This document shows positions 1 through 8,206 of a stretch of 64,000 nucleotides of DNA, one piece after another; the stretch's first letter is position 1, and the number at the start of each line of letters is the position of its first letter. The position numbers and the translations under genes were made by a program. The stretch comes from Aldehydirespirator sp965220345 (lineage in GTDB: Bacteria > Actinomycetota > Acidimicrobiia > Acidimicrobiales > Aldehydirespiratoraceae), in the NCBI GenBank assembly GCA_965220345.1, contig OZ244822.1, positions 1,178,001 through 1,242,000 on the forward strand, given 5' to 3'. The notes under the pieces were generated by a model. That model had not been told where the DNA came from. It saw nothing but the letters and a program-made list of their open reading frames with translations, and made no database searches.

Positions 1-764
1 CTGACCGTAGTGGCATCATGCAGAGCCACAACATGTTGGCGGCGGCAGCGGTGCGCCAGTCCGCGCGGGCAGGAATCCGGCCTATCGAGATTGAGACCCT
101 TCCCGGCACCTCGGCTGACTTTCTCTCTTTGATTCTTGAAGGCTCAGAACGCATATATCGACCAAGAGGCAAGTCTCCCTTCGCCTCGCTGGCGAGTCGT
201 TTCGAGAAGGACAACATACGTGCTGAGATCGAAATTGAGCGAAGAACTGACGGCCCCAACGCCATTGTGGCTAACACGCCGGAGGGTAGCTTCCCGATGA
301 CACGAGTGTCGTCAATGTTGTCGGAACTGGCACCGCTGCTGTTGGTGTTGAAGTCGCGTCTAGGTGTTGATCATCTAACGATTGACGAGCCTGAGGCACA
401 TTTGCACCCAGAGATGCAGCGACGGGTGGCTACCTTCTTCGCTGATCTGGTCAATAAAGATATGCGTATCGTGGTCACTACGCACTCAGACTTCTTTGTC
501 GCTCAGTTCAATAACATATTGAGGCAACATGCACTGAACGGCTCGACCTCTTCCCTAGTCGGTGAGGGTTTGCGGTCTCTAGATCCTTCTCGAGTTAGGG
601 CGCTGCGGTTCTATCGCGAAAATGGCAAGTGCTTGGCACAACTATTGCCGCCCGACCGTCTCAACGGTATTGACGAGTCAAACTTTACAGATGTGATGAG
701 ATCACAGTATGACGAGACGGCTGGGCTGGTAAATCAACTATTGGAGGCAGAGTCGGGTGGATGA
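1..764 (+). CDS. AAA family ATPase (OLD/ABC-like), 5' end outside window
   Basis: The reading frame is already open at the first base (codons from position 3 give DRSGIMQSHNML), so the ATG at 18 is probably internal and the N-terminal part with Walker A lies upstream. The visible part carries a clear Walker B and following His in LTIDEPEAHLHPE and a later VVTTHSDFF motif, as in the AAA15/AAA21 group of ABC-like and OLD-type ATPases. These usually act as sensor or motor subunits in nucleic-acid or phage-defence complexes. The stop overlaps the start of the next gene by 8 bases, which implies translational coupling to the nuclease-like partner. The fold is confident; the biological role is inferred from context. 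Confidence 0.8.
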   Translation, partial: DRSGIMQSHNMLAAAAVRQSARAGIRPIEIETLPGTSADFLSLILEGSERIYRPRGKSPFASLASRFEKDNIRAEIEIERRTDGPNAIVANTPEGSFPMTRVSSMLSELAPLLLVLKSRLGVDHLTIDEPEAHLHPEMQRRVATFFADLVNKDMRIVVTTHSDFFVAQFNNILRQHALNGSTSSLVGEGLRSLDPSRVRALRFYRENGKCLAQLLPPDRLNGIDESNFTDVMRSQYDETAGLVNQLLEAESGG

Positions 765-1341
765 CGGTTCTGCCCCTCACAGTCCCGACCGAACTGGACG
801 GTCAAAGGCTGCGCCGTGCTCCCAATTCCCCTCTTGCGAACTATCCGAGTGCCCGGTATGCAAGCTCAAATCTCGGTTGATCCAAGACGGAGCCAAGAGC
901 GTTGATTGGTCAGACCTCCACGAAAATGACTGCCATGCTTATGTGAGTGCAGGCCCGGAGCGTCGCTGTCTGCATGGGCTTCGCCTCGATGTTCAAGATG
1001 CCAAATATCGACGATTGTCCAAGGATAAGACACGCCGAATGTGCGACTTCTCAGTTCTCGCGATGCATGGTCAGACCGTGCTGCTTGTTGCAGTTGAGCT
1101 AAAAAGCGGAGCCGCCTACTCCAAAGACCTTGAGCAGTTAAGTGAGGGACTTCAGTTGTTGTACAACTTCTTCAACAAAGCAGGTCTGACGGTCAAGCCC
1201 AGTCCTCGAGCTTGCTTCGTCGTGGGCAAAGAGTTGGATAAGTTCAGGTCTACTCTGAGAGGCCAGCTCACGAGCCTGCGCTTCGGTTCGGAACCGGTTC
1301 GGGTAGAGATTCTCAAATGCGGGGACTCGCTGCACCTTTGA
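757..1341 (+). CDS. Hypothetical protein with PD-(D/E)XK-like motif, partner of upstream ATPase
   Basis: A 194-residue protein of no family I can name. Its middle contains CDFSVLAMHGQTVLLVAVELKSG, shown here as an Asp in a strand followed about 15 residues later by Glu-x-Lys (VELKSG), the spacing typical of PD-(D/E)XK nuclease cores. Two Cys pairs lie in the N-terminal third (CELSECPVC), possibly metal binding. It overlaps the ATPase gene by 8 bases, so the two form an operon. An ATPase plus a small nuclease is a common layout for anti-phage modules such as Gabija or Septu, but neither is recognised specifically. An unrelated regulator remains possible. Confidence 0.6.
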   Translation: MDDGSAPHSPDRTGRSKAAPCSQFPSCELSECPVCKLKSRLIQDGAKSVDWSDLHENDCHAYVSAGPERRCLHGLRLDVQDAKYRRLSKDKTRRMCDFSVLAMHGQTVLLVAVELKSGAAYSKDLEQLSEGLQLLYNFFNKAGLTVKPSPRACFVVGKELDKFRSTLRGQLTSLRFGSEPVRVEILKCGDSLHL

Positions 1342-1380
1342 GAATGTGATCGTTGCGATTATCGACTTTCACCATCAGGT

Positions 1381-1986
1381 TTAGGTCAGCATTCGCTGCA
1401 TGATGACTACGTCTAACCATTCACCGAACTTGCGACCCACTTGACGTTCGGTGCCTACCACCTCGAAACCTACAGCGGCGTGCAGCTGGATTGAAGCCTC
1501 ATGCCCGCCGACGATATGGGCAAGTATGGTATGGAACCCTCGGGCTTGCGCCAGTTTTACCAGTTCTTGCATGAGCTGTCGCCCCACCCCACGCCTTTGC
1601 AGTGCGGCCTCAACGTATACGCTTGACTCCACCGAAGTGCGATAAGCCGCCCGTGGTCGGTACTCGCTCAACGCAGAAAATCCCACCACTTGGCCGTCCT
1701 TCTCGGCTACTAGCACACCGTGCGCCCCAGAACGCTTTTTGAGCCAGTCCTGCTGTTCAGCCAAACTGCGGGGCACTAGGTCAAAAGTGTGGGTGGTGTT
1801 CTGCACCTCATGGTTGTAGATGCGCCGCAGCGCCTCGGCATCATCAATGATGGCCAGCCGCACAATCACGCCACCCGAGTCGCCCACATCGTCAAAGCCG
1901 CCCGCAACCGTCAAGTCCTGCATTGCAGCCGAGTCTCCGAAGTCGTCCACGTCGCCTTGATGCTGCTTTGTCTCGCTATCGCTCAT
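1381..1986 (-). CDS. GNAT family N-acetyltransferase (phosphinothricin acetyltransferase-like)
   Basis: The protein reads through a typical GNAT fold: an N-terminal strand (VRLAIIDDAEALRRIYN), a middle LVAEKDGQVVGFSALSEYR segment, and the acetyl-CoA-binding signature in SSVYVEAALQRRGVGRQLM with the Q/RxxGxG/A loop, followed by GGHEASIQLHAAVGFEVVG. The order and the YNHEV and FGEWLDVVIMQ segments match the Pat/Bar branch that acetylates phosphinothricin-like amines or free amino acids. The first about 39 residues (acidic, unlike the family) suggest that the true start is the GTG at 1869 rather than the ATG at 1986. Substrate is unknown. It stands alone, convergent with the preceding pair. Confidence 0.85.
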   Translation of the reverse strand: MSDSETKQHQGDVDDFGDSAAMQDLTVAGGFDDVGDSGGVIVRLAIIDDAEALRRIYNHEVQNTTHTFDLVPRSLAEQQDWLKKRSGAHGVLVAEKDGQVVGFSALSEYRPRAAYRTSVESSVYVEAALQRRGVGRQLMQELVKLAQARGFHTILAHIVGGHEASIQLHAAVGFEVVGTERQVGRKFGEWLDVVIMQRMLT

Positions 1987-2066
1987 TCCTAGAGGCTAAA
2001 GGTCGCAGCGTCTGCGTCCCGCCTCCTAGCTGGGAGGGGGCAACGCTAAGCCGACTTTCGCAACGC

Positions 2067-2083
2067 ATAATAACAATGATTAT
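2067..2083. repeat. Outlying copy of the 17-bp palindrome (ATAATAACAATGATTAT)
   Basis: This matches the 8-1-8 inverted repeat that fills the 18.3-29.75 kb region. It lies about 180 bases before the ATG of the HTH/PIN toxin-antitoxin genes, so it may be an operator for them. A second copy follows at 2136. Confidence 0.6.
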
Positions 2084-2135
2084 CAATCAGTTAGAGTGGC
2101 AGGCTCAGAGAAGCCTGAGCCTGAGGTGGCCCGAA

Positions 2136-2152
2136 TCAATAACGATGATTAT
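2136..2152. repeat. Second outlying palindrome copy upstream of the HTH/PIN pair
   Basis: TCAATAACGATGATTAT is a degenerate copy of the same 17-bp palindrome, 69 bases after the first copy and about 95 bases before the start codon at 2247. Pairs at similar distance are the rule inside the main array. A third weak match lies near 2202-2215. Confidence 0.5.
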
Positions 2153-2246
2153 CGAACGCAGGCGTTATCTCCATTTCCGATGTGCTCCTGTGAGCACCAC
2201 GGATTATTGTTACGCGGACAATCCACCAGCACAGCAAGGAGAAGCC

Positions 2247-2723
2247 ATGTCTGAAGCTCTGCAGGATCCTGTGCTTCCGCCTGAACAAACTCTTGACTCA
2301 GAACTAGCGCATCGGCTGTCTGAACTCTGTCATCGTAGTCACAGCGAAGGCGGCGCTCGACTGGTGCTTGGTGACGACGAGAGCGTGGAGGTTCCAGACG
2401 AACTTGTGGAGGTGCTCAGACGCGTCGTTGAGGCTATGGCTGCTAACAGGGCTGTGTCGATAGTGCCTGTCAACCTCAATCTTACCTCGCAGCAGGCTGC
2501 TGACTTGCTGGGGGTGCAACGCAGTTTTGTGGTGAAGATGCTTGACGCTGACGAGATCCCATCTCACAAACCAGGTAGGCATCGACTCGTGCGGCTCAAG
2601 GATCTTCTTGCCTACCGCGAGCACAGCATTGAGCAGTGCCGTGAGTCGCTAAGTCGTCTAGTGGAGATCGGCGAAGAGGCCGCAATGTACGAAGGGACTG
2701 CCGCTCCAGTCACGACGCGCTGA
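2247..2723 (+). CDS. Antitoxin with excisionase-type HTH domain
   Basis: The start ATG at 2247 is chosen because AAGGAGAAG lies just ahead of it; a longer open frame upstream runs through the palindromes and has no such site. The 158-residue product contains an excisionase/MerR-like helix-turn-helix, LTSQQAADLLGVQRSFVVKML followed by GRHRLVRLKDLLAYRE. This layout is known in antitoxins that pair with PIN toxins in actinobacteria. The next gene, five bases downstream, encodes a PIN protein, so this is probably the DNA-binding antitoxin and autorepressor. The upstream palindromes at 2067 and 2136 are candidate operators. Confidence 0.8.
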   Translation: MSEALQDPVLPPEQTLDSELAHRLSELCHRSHSEGGARLVLGDDESVEVPDELVEVLRRVVEAMAANRAVSIVPVNLNLTSQQAADLLGVQRSFVVKMLDADEIPSHKPGRHRLVRLKDLLAYREHSIEQCRESLSRLVEIGEEAAMYEGTAAPVTTR

Positions 2724-2728
2724 TCTGC

Positions 2729-3289
2729 ATGTTCCAAGTGGTTGTGGACACATGCGCTCTATACCCGCTGTATTTGCGTGATGCTCTGCTGCGATTAGCT
2801 TTGCGAAATTTGTACAGCCTGCGCTGGTCGCAACAGATCCTTCAAGAACTTGAAGATGCTCTGATCAAGCACGGCTTCTGCAGTGAAGCGGTCAGACGCA
2901 CAATCGCGCAAATGGCGGCTGCATTCCCGGCCGCTGCTGTGGAGGGCTATCAGCCTCTAATTCCCTCAATGACTTGCTCGTTAAGCGACCGTCATGTGCT
3001 TGCGGCCGCTGCCCAATGCAAAGCCGGAGCCATCGTGACTTTCAATGAAAAAGATTTTCCTGAGGAAAGCGTGCAGAATTACGAGATACAGGTGATGCAG
3101 CCAGACGCGTTCTTGTTAGACCTGTTTGACCTCGCCCCCGCGGTGGTCGTTAATGAACTTCATCAGCAGGCGGCTGCCTACCAAAGAGACCCGATGACAT
3201 TGCACGGTCTACTGGATGCGTTGCGCAAGGCGCAGGTTCCACAGTTCGCTGAGGAGGTTGCTCAACGAGTGAGGCTTCATGGCGAGTGA
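2729..3289 (+). CDS. PIN domain toxin (VapC-like RNase)
   Basis: A 186-residue PIN-domain protein. The first conserved acidic residue is in VVVDTCALYPLYLRDALLRLA, a later Glu lies in QQILQELEDAL, and the C-terminal acidic cluster is in SDRHVLAAAAQCKAGAIVTFNEKDF. PIN toxins are metal-dependent ribonucleases that cut tRNA, rRNA or mRNA. The gene starts five bases after the HTH antitoxin and is co-transcribed with it. Its 3' end lies directly against a broken DarT gene (3290 onward), suggesting that this pair was inserted into an older DarT locus. Family is confident, target unknown. Confidence 0.85.
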   Translation: MFQVVVDTCALYPLYLRDALLRLALRNLYSLRWSQQILQELEDALIKHGFCSEAVRRTIAQMAAAFPAAAVEGYQPLIPSMTCSLSDRHVLAAAAQCKAGAIVTFNEKDFPEESVQNYEIQVMQPDAFLLDLFDLAPAVVVNELHQQAAAYQRDPMTLHGLLDALRKAQVPQFAEEVAQRVRLHGE

Positions 3290-3793
3290 CCGCCTCCTTT
3301 CTCGTCGGGTGGATGCGTTGCCGATTACGTGCCCTTCTACTTTGCCGCTCGATCTCCCATGCTCTACAAAATCGGGCAAGGCGGTGTGCCGACTTACAAC
3401 GGTGGTCAAGATGAGATCGTCTACCTCGTTACCAAAATCGACAAGGTGGAAGAGGAATGTCTCCGTTTTGTGTTTACTGACCGGAACGCTGCTCTTCAGA
3501 CCGCTCGCTACGGGGATGATCTACGGGACTTGGACAACTACGTGGACTGGGAACTCATGGAGGCACGAATGTGGAACAACACCGACAAAGAACCCGACCG
3601 CAGGGAGCGACGGATGGCTGAGTTCTTGGTGCATGACCATGTGCCTTGGTCAGCGTTCATCGGGGTGGCTACCTACAACAATAAGCGGCACCAACAAGCT
3701 AGGCGGTCACTGGCCCCGCCGAGCTGGCGAAGGCTCAATGAAGTACGACAAGGTGATCCGCAGTTCTACATCTTCCTCGCCAAGGTCAAATAG
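3290..3793 (+). pseudogene. DarT-type DNA ADP-ribosyltransferase, C-terminal fragment
   Basis: From GTG 3329 the frame reads VPFYFAARSPMLYKIGQGG, then YNGGQDEIVYL, then a VFTDRNAALQ segment, WELMEARMW, and RRERRMAEFLVHDHVPW, which follows the DUF4433/DarT family closely, including the Glu in the last motif that is catalytic in DarT. DarT enzymes add ADP-ribose to thymine in single-stranded DNA. The N-terminal 40-50 residues with the NAD-binding His are missing: in this frame a stop lies at 3287-3289. The last residues (from about 3710) are the antisense of the neighbouring subtilase gene rather than a DarT tail. No DarG macrodomain antitoxin is present. It is probably inactive. Confidence 0.7.
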
Positions 3794-5812
3794 TTCTTGC
3801 GCTGGCCACGGGAGGGTATGCAACCGGAAATGTCGCAATCTGTGATCGGGTCCCAAGAAGGGAATGAAACTGTCCTGCACGACCATCGTTGTTGCGTTGC
3901 GCGCCGAGAAGCGGACTCCTGCATCGTCGGGCACGCCCCAACCAAACCTTCGGAGTAACTGCCGACGCTCCTTTTTGGTCGGCTCTGCATCCAGATTGGA
4001 CTTCATGGTCGGTGTCCACTCTGCGGCGTGGACCAGCAGCCCCCGGATCGTCTCGGGCCAGTAGTCCGGGTATGCTGCCATAGCTCGCGCAGCTAACCGT
4101 GCTGCCAGCGATGCAGCGGCACTCGTAGCGTTAGCTGAAGACAAAGCTTTGTCGTCAGACGAATCCGTCGTGCGTATCGAAACGACTGGATGATTTGTGT
4201 TGAAATCGCCTGCATTATCCGTCAACACGTTCCCGCCCTCCATGCAGATGTCGGGCTTGATGGGCCACTGGGATCCGCCAGCAGCGACGCCGGTACGAGA
4301 GTGTGGTGAAATGTCCCCTTCCTTTGCGAGAGGCTTCCATCCTGCGAAACTCGGATCCGATGGCGTGTCCACAAGCTCTGTGTAGGCCCCGACCGTAAGC
4401 GCATTCCATGACTGCGCCGGATCTTCAATGGGGGAGGTGTCGCACACGCTTATGTAATCGTCCTGGCATTCGGTGACGTTGCCTGCCGACACGATCACAA
4501 GTCGCTTGGCGGCATCATCAGGTAGCCCCAGCAGTTCGATACTGCCAGCAACTTGACCAATGTCAGTTCCCGCCGAAATGGCATCCACCGCTGCCGACCA
4601 AAGCGATGGCTCGCCAGGTCGGTCAGGCTCACTGGTGACAGACAGTGAGAAAACGCGGCGACGGGCGATGTTTGCTGTCTCCGGCAAAGCCACGGCTCGG
4701 GCCGTAACTAAGCCGTACATATCTGGATCATGCATACTGCTGGAAGAGGCTGGAATGATCTTGACGGATTCGAGTCCGTGCAGCAATGATGCGGGCTGAC
4801 TGCTGGTGAGCAATTCGTCAAGGGGGCCGAGTAGTGCAAGGCCAGCCATCTTCGTGCCATGTCCATCCTGATCGCTCGGCGAATCGATGCCGACAGTAAA
4901 CATGTCCGAACTGCGTATCGATGGTCGTAGCAGCGAATGGGTGCCTCTGACACCGGTGTCAAGGAGGCAGACAGCTGGCGCTTGAGCCTTTGCGTGCGTG
5001 ACGCGAGCTAACAAATCGTCGGCATACTCGTATTGCTCGTCTTGCGTCAAATCTTCGACAGTGTCGACAATCGCCGGGCGACGGATCTCGCTAACTGGAA
5101 CGGCACTGAAGGGCAGAGTGCTCAGATCGCTCCAGCGGGCTTCAATCCACACCACGAGCCGGCTGTCGAAACTCAGAGAGTTTGGGGCGATGTGAAGCCC
5201 AAGAGTTTCTGCGTAGCGCCGAGCAAGGTCTATTGCTTCCAGCTCGGGTCGCAGCCATATTTCCCACCACACTCGTATAGCAGTCGGCGGCTCGCCGGAA
5301 GACTGCCACAGATCGCGTAGAGCAGATGTCCTAATCCGAGCGATGTTGGCTACCAAGGCCGCGTTCTTCGGCTTACCCGACATTGCGTGTTCTTCGTTCA
5401 CGTAACGTTCGAACAGCTCTAGGAACTTGGCGCGGTACTCGTCGCTCACCCACACTTGTGCCTGCTCCGGTTGCAGTGCATCGGCTGGTTGCACCGAAAG
5501 CAGCAGCCACTTCGGTCGTGAGCCGCTTTTGTGTTTGCTGTGTTGTTCGAGCGATTCGAGCTTGAGTTCGAATCCGTCCGCACCCTCAATAGTGATCACG
5601 GTTCCCAGCGCCAGTAACTCTGGGTCCAGCTCTGCTAGCTCGTCGGGACGGCTCGACAGTGCTTCGGCAGCCTCGTTCAGGATGCGTTGGCCATGAGATG
5701 CTCGGTTCACCGAACGAACTTTCTGCGCGCCACGACCTGTTCGTGTGAAATCTCTGTTCTCTGCGCGTGCGATTACGAGCAGATGCTCAAGGAACTCCGC
5801 CTGGTCAGGCAT
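3707..5812 (-). CDS. S8 (subtilisin-like) serine peptidase of an AAA-ATPase/protease pair, C-terminus truncated
   Basis: A 701-residue protein. Residues about 1-270 are a family-specific N-terminal region; the catalytic domain shows Asp in AVCLLDTGVRGTHSLL, His in DQDGHGTKMAGLALLG, the oxyanion Asn in RLVIVSAGNVTE, and Ser in NATSAAASLAARLAA. There is no signal peptide, so it is a cytoplasmic protease. It begins inside the end of the AAA ATPase gene (8-base overlap). This ATPase-subtilase pair recurs in bacterial accessory islands and is suspected to act in defence; substrate unknown. The protein stops at SYFIEPSPARRGQ, where I would expect the family to continue about 40-60 residues; the sequence is fused to a DarT fragment there. 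Confidence 0.8.
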   Translation of the reverse strand: MPDQAEFLEHLLVIARAENRDFTRTGRGAQKVRSVNRASHGQRILNEAAEALSSRPDELAELDPELLALGTVITIEGADGFELKLESLEQHSKHKSGSRPKWLLLSVQPADALQPEQAQVWVSDEYRAKFLELFERYVNEEHAMSGKPKNAALVANIARIRTSALRDLWQSSGEPPTAIRVWWEIWLRPELEAIDLARRYAETLGLHIAPNSLSFDSRLVVWIEARWSDLSTLPFSAVPVSEIRRPAIVDTVEDLTQDEQYEYADDLLARVTHAKAQAPAVCLLDTGVRGTHSLLRPSIRSSDMFTVGIDSPSDQDGHGTKMAGLALLGPLDELLTSSQPASLLHGLESVKIIPASSSSMHDPDMYGLVTARAVALPETANIARRRVFSLSVTSEPDRPGEPSLWSAAVDAISAGTDIGQVAGSIELLGLPDDAAKRLVIVSAGNVTECQDDYISVCDTSPIEDPAQSWNALTVGAYTELVDTPSDPSFAGWKPLAKEGDISPHSRTGVAAGGSQWPIKPDICMEGGNVLTDNAGDFNTNHPVVSIRTTDSSDDKALSSANATSAAASLAARLAARAMAAYPDYWPETIRGLLVHAAEWTPTMKSNLDAEPTKKERRQLLRRFGWGVPDDAGVRFSARNATTMVVQDSFIPFLGPDHRLRHFRLHTLPWPAQELFDLGEEDVELRITLSYFIEPSPARRGQ

Positions 5813-6782
5813 CTATGCCTATGCCGTTGCGGTGCTGGAGTGCCTTGATCAGTGCAGCACCGTCGACTAGTTCTTGGCCTAAGAGCAGCGAACGTTTCGC
5901 AGCGGTCTCGGCCGCTTGCACCAGCTCTGCGTGGCTCAGCCCCCCTGCACAGTCACCGACCGACGGCCAGTCGATGTCGTTACCTGCCAGCGAACCCAGC
6001 GTGAACTTGAGCACTTGGATCGCTTCGTCGGGCTCAGGCAGTGAATAGCGCAGCACTCGGTCGAACCTTCGGAACAAGGCCAGGTCAAGGCCAGCCCGAT
6101 GGTTCGTAGCTGCGACTACCACGCTCTCAGCAGCGGCGCTTTCCAAAAAGAGCAAGAATGAACTCACGATCCTGCGGGCCTCGCCAATGTCGTTGCCCGA
6201 GCGGTCGCCTCCCAAAGCATCAAACTCGTCAAACAGGTAAACGGCACGACGGCTCGCCGCCGCGTCAAAGAGGATTCGGAGCTTGCCGCCGGTCTCGCCG
6301 AGATATTTGCTGACCAGCGCGTCGAGGCGAATAGTAAGCAGCGGCAGATCAAGATCATGTGCAATCACGCCCGCCGTCATTGTCTTGCCGGTGCCCGGCG
6401 GGCCTTCGAGAAGAAGTCGGTGGATAGGCCGCAGCCCCCGGATCATGAGCATGTGCCGCTGTCGCTGCTCGGTGATGACCTCTTGGATCTGATCTCGAAG
6501 TTCTGAGGTCACTACAAGATCCCGCAGTGAGACCTCGGGATGCGATGCCACCACGAGATCGGCCAACTCCCCTCTCGGTTGAGCTATTGACGCGACCTGG
6601 CTGTTGCGGGTCTCCTCTTGCGCCACATCAACCAAGCGGCGCACATCATTAGCGAATCGGTGGTGTCCCTGCCGAGCCGCTTTGGCAGCGACTTGAAGAG
6701 CGACCGCGTAGAAGGTGTCATCATCGCGTGACCCATAGCTTCGCACGAGGGCTTTGATGTGATCAGCAGAAGCAGCCACCAC
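5805..6782 (-). CDS. AAA+ ATPase, partner of S8 peptidase
   Basis: About 325 residues. Walker A is GPPGTGKT (about residue 128), Walker B is AVYLFDEFDAL, sensor 1 is VVVAATNHR and the arginine finger region is ALFRRFDRVLRY. The N-terminal part (ADHIKALVRSYGSRDDDTFY) is a helical recruiting domain common to these pairs. I prefer the GTG at 6782 over the ATG at 6797, since GGGAGG sits five bases before it. It overlaps the downstream subtilase gene by 8 bases. The ATPase is likely to unfold or select a substrate for the protease. Its 5' edge joins directly to a methyltransferase stump. Confidence 0.85.
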   Translation of the reverse strand: MVAASADHIKALVRSYGSRDDDTFYAVALQVAAKAARQGHHRFANDVRRLVDVAQEETRNSQVASIAQPRGELADLVVASHPEVSLRDLVVTSELRDQIQEVITEQRQRHMLMIRGLRPIHRLLLEGPPGTGKTMTAGVIAHDLDLPLLTIRLDALVSKYLGETGGKLRILFDAAASRRAVYLFDEFDALGGDRSGNDIGEARRIVSSFLLFLESAAAESVVVAATNHRAGLDLALFRRFDRVLRYSLPEPDEAIQVLKFTLGSLAGNDIDWPSVGDCAGGLSHAELVQAAETAAKRSLLLGQELVDGAALIKALQHRNGIGIDA

Positions 6783-6789
6783 AAAAACC

Positions 6790-6957
6790 TCCCGCACCGC
6801 AGATCAGGTCCACAGCCGCCAACTTCGTTGAGCCTCGCACTCGAGCGCTCCGCTCACCCCAGTCGCTTTCGGCGGGCGTGTCAGGATGCAGGCTCAGGCG
6901 CAACGGCTTAGACCGGCGATGGGTCACGCCGTATTTGCGAGCAGTCGCCTGCACCAT
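6790..6957 (-). pseudogene. N-terminal stump of a DNA (cytosine-5) methyltransferase
   Basis: The frame from ATG 6957 reads about 55 residues and then KLAAVDLICGAGGF, which closely resembles motif I (DLFxGxGG), the S-adenosylmethionine-binding loop of Dcm-type C5 methyltransferases. The reading then runs at once into the start region of the AAA gene in another frame and stops. None of the later motifs (PCQ, ENV) follow. It appears to be the surviving head of a restriction-modification methylase cut by a deletion or insertion whose edge is near 6790. Confidence 0.5.
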
Positions 6958-7261
6958 CTAGCTGCCTCCTGTGTAGAAACCACGTTACCCGTCCAGTGAG
7001 ACAAGAGCCGCTACAAGCTAGATGCCAGGCCGGGTCTCCGTTGGGCGAGATGCAAGCAACCGGTAGCGCTGATTGATGGGTTGGTAAGTGAGAGTTTTGC
7101 GGGCCCGCAAAGAAGCCCCTCTGATAGGGACTGTCAGATGCTGGGACCGTCGCTGCCACCAGAAGCCAGCCGATGCCTGACGGTGCCGCGATGGTGCCGT
7201 ACGGTGCCGGATGGCACGCGCCAGCGATTGCGGTGCCGCAGGCTCGCCATGGCAAGCAGAG
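6958..7261. other. Intergenic stretch without a recognisable gene
   Basis: No supported gene. Positions 7180-7235 hold a local cluster of CGGTGCCG-like repeats (several copies within about 60 bases), which could be a slipped-strand duplication. Confidence 0.4.
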
Positions 7262-7636
7262 TTAGGCGGGTGTCAGTTCGCAGACTTGGCGGGTTTGGGC
7301 CAACAGCATTCCGGCACCGTGGCGAGAACCTGTGCTTGTCCTAGCGGACCAGATCAGTCCTGTTTCATCGCTGAGGCGTTTGATGATCGAGCCGATCCGC
7401 TGGTTCAGTTCCGGCCCGGCGGCGGGTGGTTCCAGCACGAAACAGATCTCCACATCGCCGCTGCGGGCTTGACCCCATGTGCTCGGGTCCGTGATCTCGG
7501 CTTCGTTGTCGAGATGATCCGCGATGCGCTCCATCACGTCGTGGAACTCAGCGACGCTCAGCAGCCTGACTCCTTCAGCATCAATGCATTTCAGCATTCC
7601 CGCCACAAGCACCTGCATATGATCACCAGTCACCAT
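7262..7636 (-). CDS. Hypothetical protein in a two-gene HicA-like cassette
   Basis: A 124-residue protein beginning MVTGDHMQVLVAGMLKCIDA. It is soluble and mildly acidic, with no motif I recognise. It starts 14 bases inside the end of the upstream gene (7623-7862), so the two are translated together. The order small HicA-like gene then an acidic partner suggests that it could be the antitoxin or a DNA-binding partner, though no ribbon-helix-helix or HTH is obvious. Confidence 0.55.
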   Translation of the reverse strand: MVTGDHMQVLVAGMLKCIDAEGVRLLSVAEFHDVMERIADHLDNEAEITDPSTWGQARSGDVEICFVLEPPAAGPELNQRIGSIIKRLSDETGLIWSARTSTGSRHGAGMLLAQTRQVCELTPA

Positions 7637-7862
7637 GTTTCCCGTCTCCTCCTGCTCGACATCTGTTGAAGTCCGCGCGGACTTTCTTGAGTGTCTCCGA
7701 GTGGCGGGGAGTGGCCGACACCGTCACCCTGCATCCGCATGAGAACGGGACACAGAGCCCGAAAGTGTATTTGCCTTTGGTTACACACCAACCGACCCTC
7801 TCAGCGCGCTTTAGTAATGCCTCGTAGTCGCTGCGCCCGTGGCGGGGTCTGCGTCCGCTCAC
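7623..7862 (-). CDS. Small HicA-like (double-stranded RNA-binding fold) protein
   Basis: 79 residues: DYEALLKRAERVGWCVTKGK at the N-terminus, a CxC segment, then VTVSATPRHSETLKKVRADFNRC. The pattern 'Gly-Trp, basic turn, strand, (V)TxxxTPxxxxxLKxxRxxL' follows small HicA-like proteins of actinobacteria in which CPCG-type turns replace the catalytic His loop. The function may be RNA binding or cleavage. It is the first gene of a pair with 7262-7636. Identification is by pattern only. Confidence 0.55.
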   Translation of the reverse strand: MSGRRPRHGRSDYEALLKRAERVGWCVTKGKYTFGLCVPFSCGCRVTVSATPRHSETLKKVRADFNRCRAGGDGKHGDW

Positions 7863-8206
7863 TCAAGGTTCCTCCGCTCAGAGCAATTATTTTGCCATGC
7901 TGGACCTCAAAGGCCAAACCGGCCGCTGACTTAGTTGTGGCGGGAGGGCAGACTCTGTCTTGCAAGGGCTCTCAAGGCGGGCGGCCTTCGCCATGTCTGC
8001 GGCCGAGTGTGCTTGGAGCTTCGCGTGTTCGTGGAGAGGCCCTCCCGAGACTGTGGGCGTGGTGTCACGCTACCTAGCCCCACAAGGGGATGTAATAATT
8101 ACAATTATCTTCTCACGCGGTGTCGAGCATGACCTTCTAGAAGCGGCTATCCGACCAGCGGCGACAAGGGGTGGCAGATCTTGTTGGCAGGCTCTAGTGT
8201 GGCGTT
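7863..8206. other. Intergenic region with one palindrome copy
   Basis: No gene is supported. It holds a palindrome copy at 8092-8108 and a stretch near 7975 (GGCGGCCTTCGCCATGTCT) that occurs again near 8671, a short direct repeat flanking the DUF3467 genes. Confidence 0.4.
8092..8108. repeat. Outlying palindrome copy (GTAATAATTACAATTAT)
   Basis: A degenerate match to the 17-bp array palindrome, 98 bases before the DUF3467 start at 8207. It may be an operator or a stray copy. Confidence 0.45.

Noticed and set aside
1923..2246. Longer N-terminus of the HTH antitoxin
   Set aside because: It runs across two palindromes and lacks a ribosome site, while AAGGAGAAG precedes ATG 2247.
3279..3845. 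188-codon frame overlapping the DarT fragment
   Set aside because: The DarT motifs lie in another frame; this one has biased composition and no motif.
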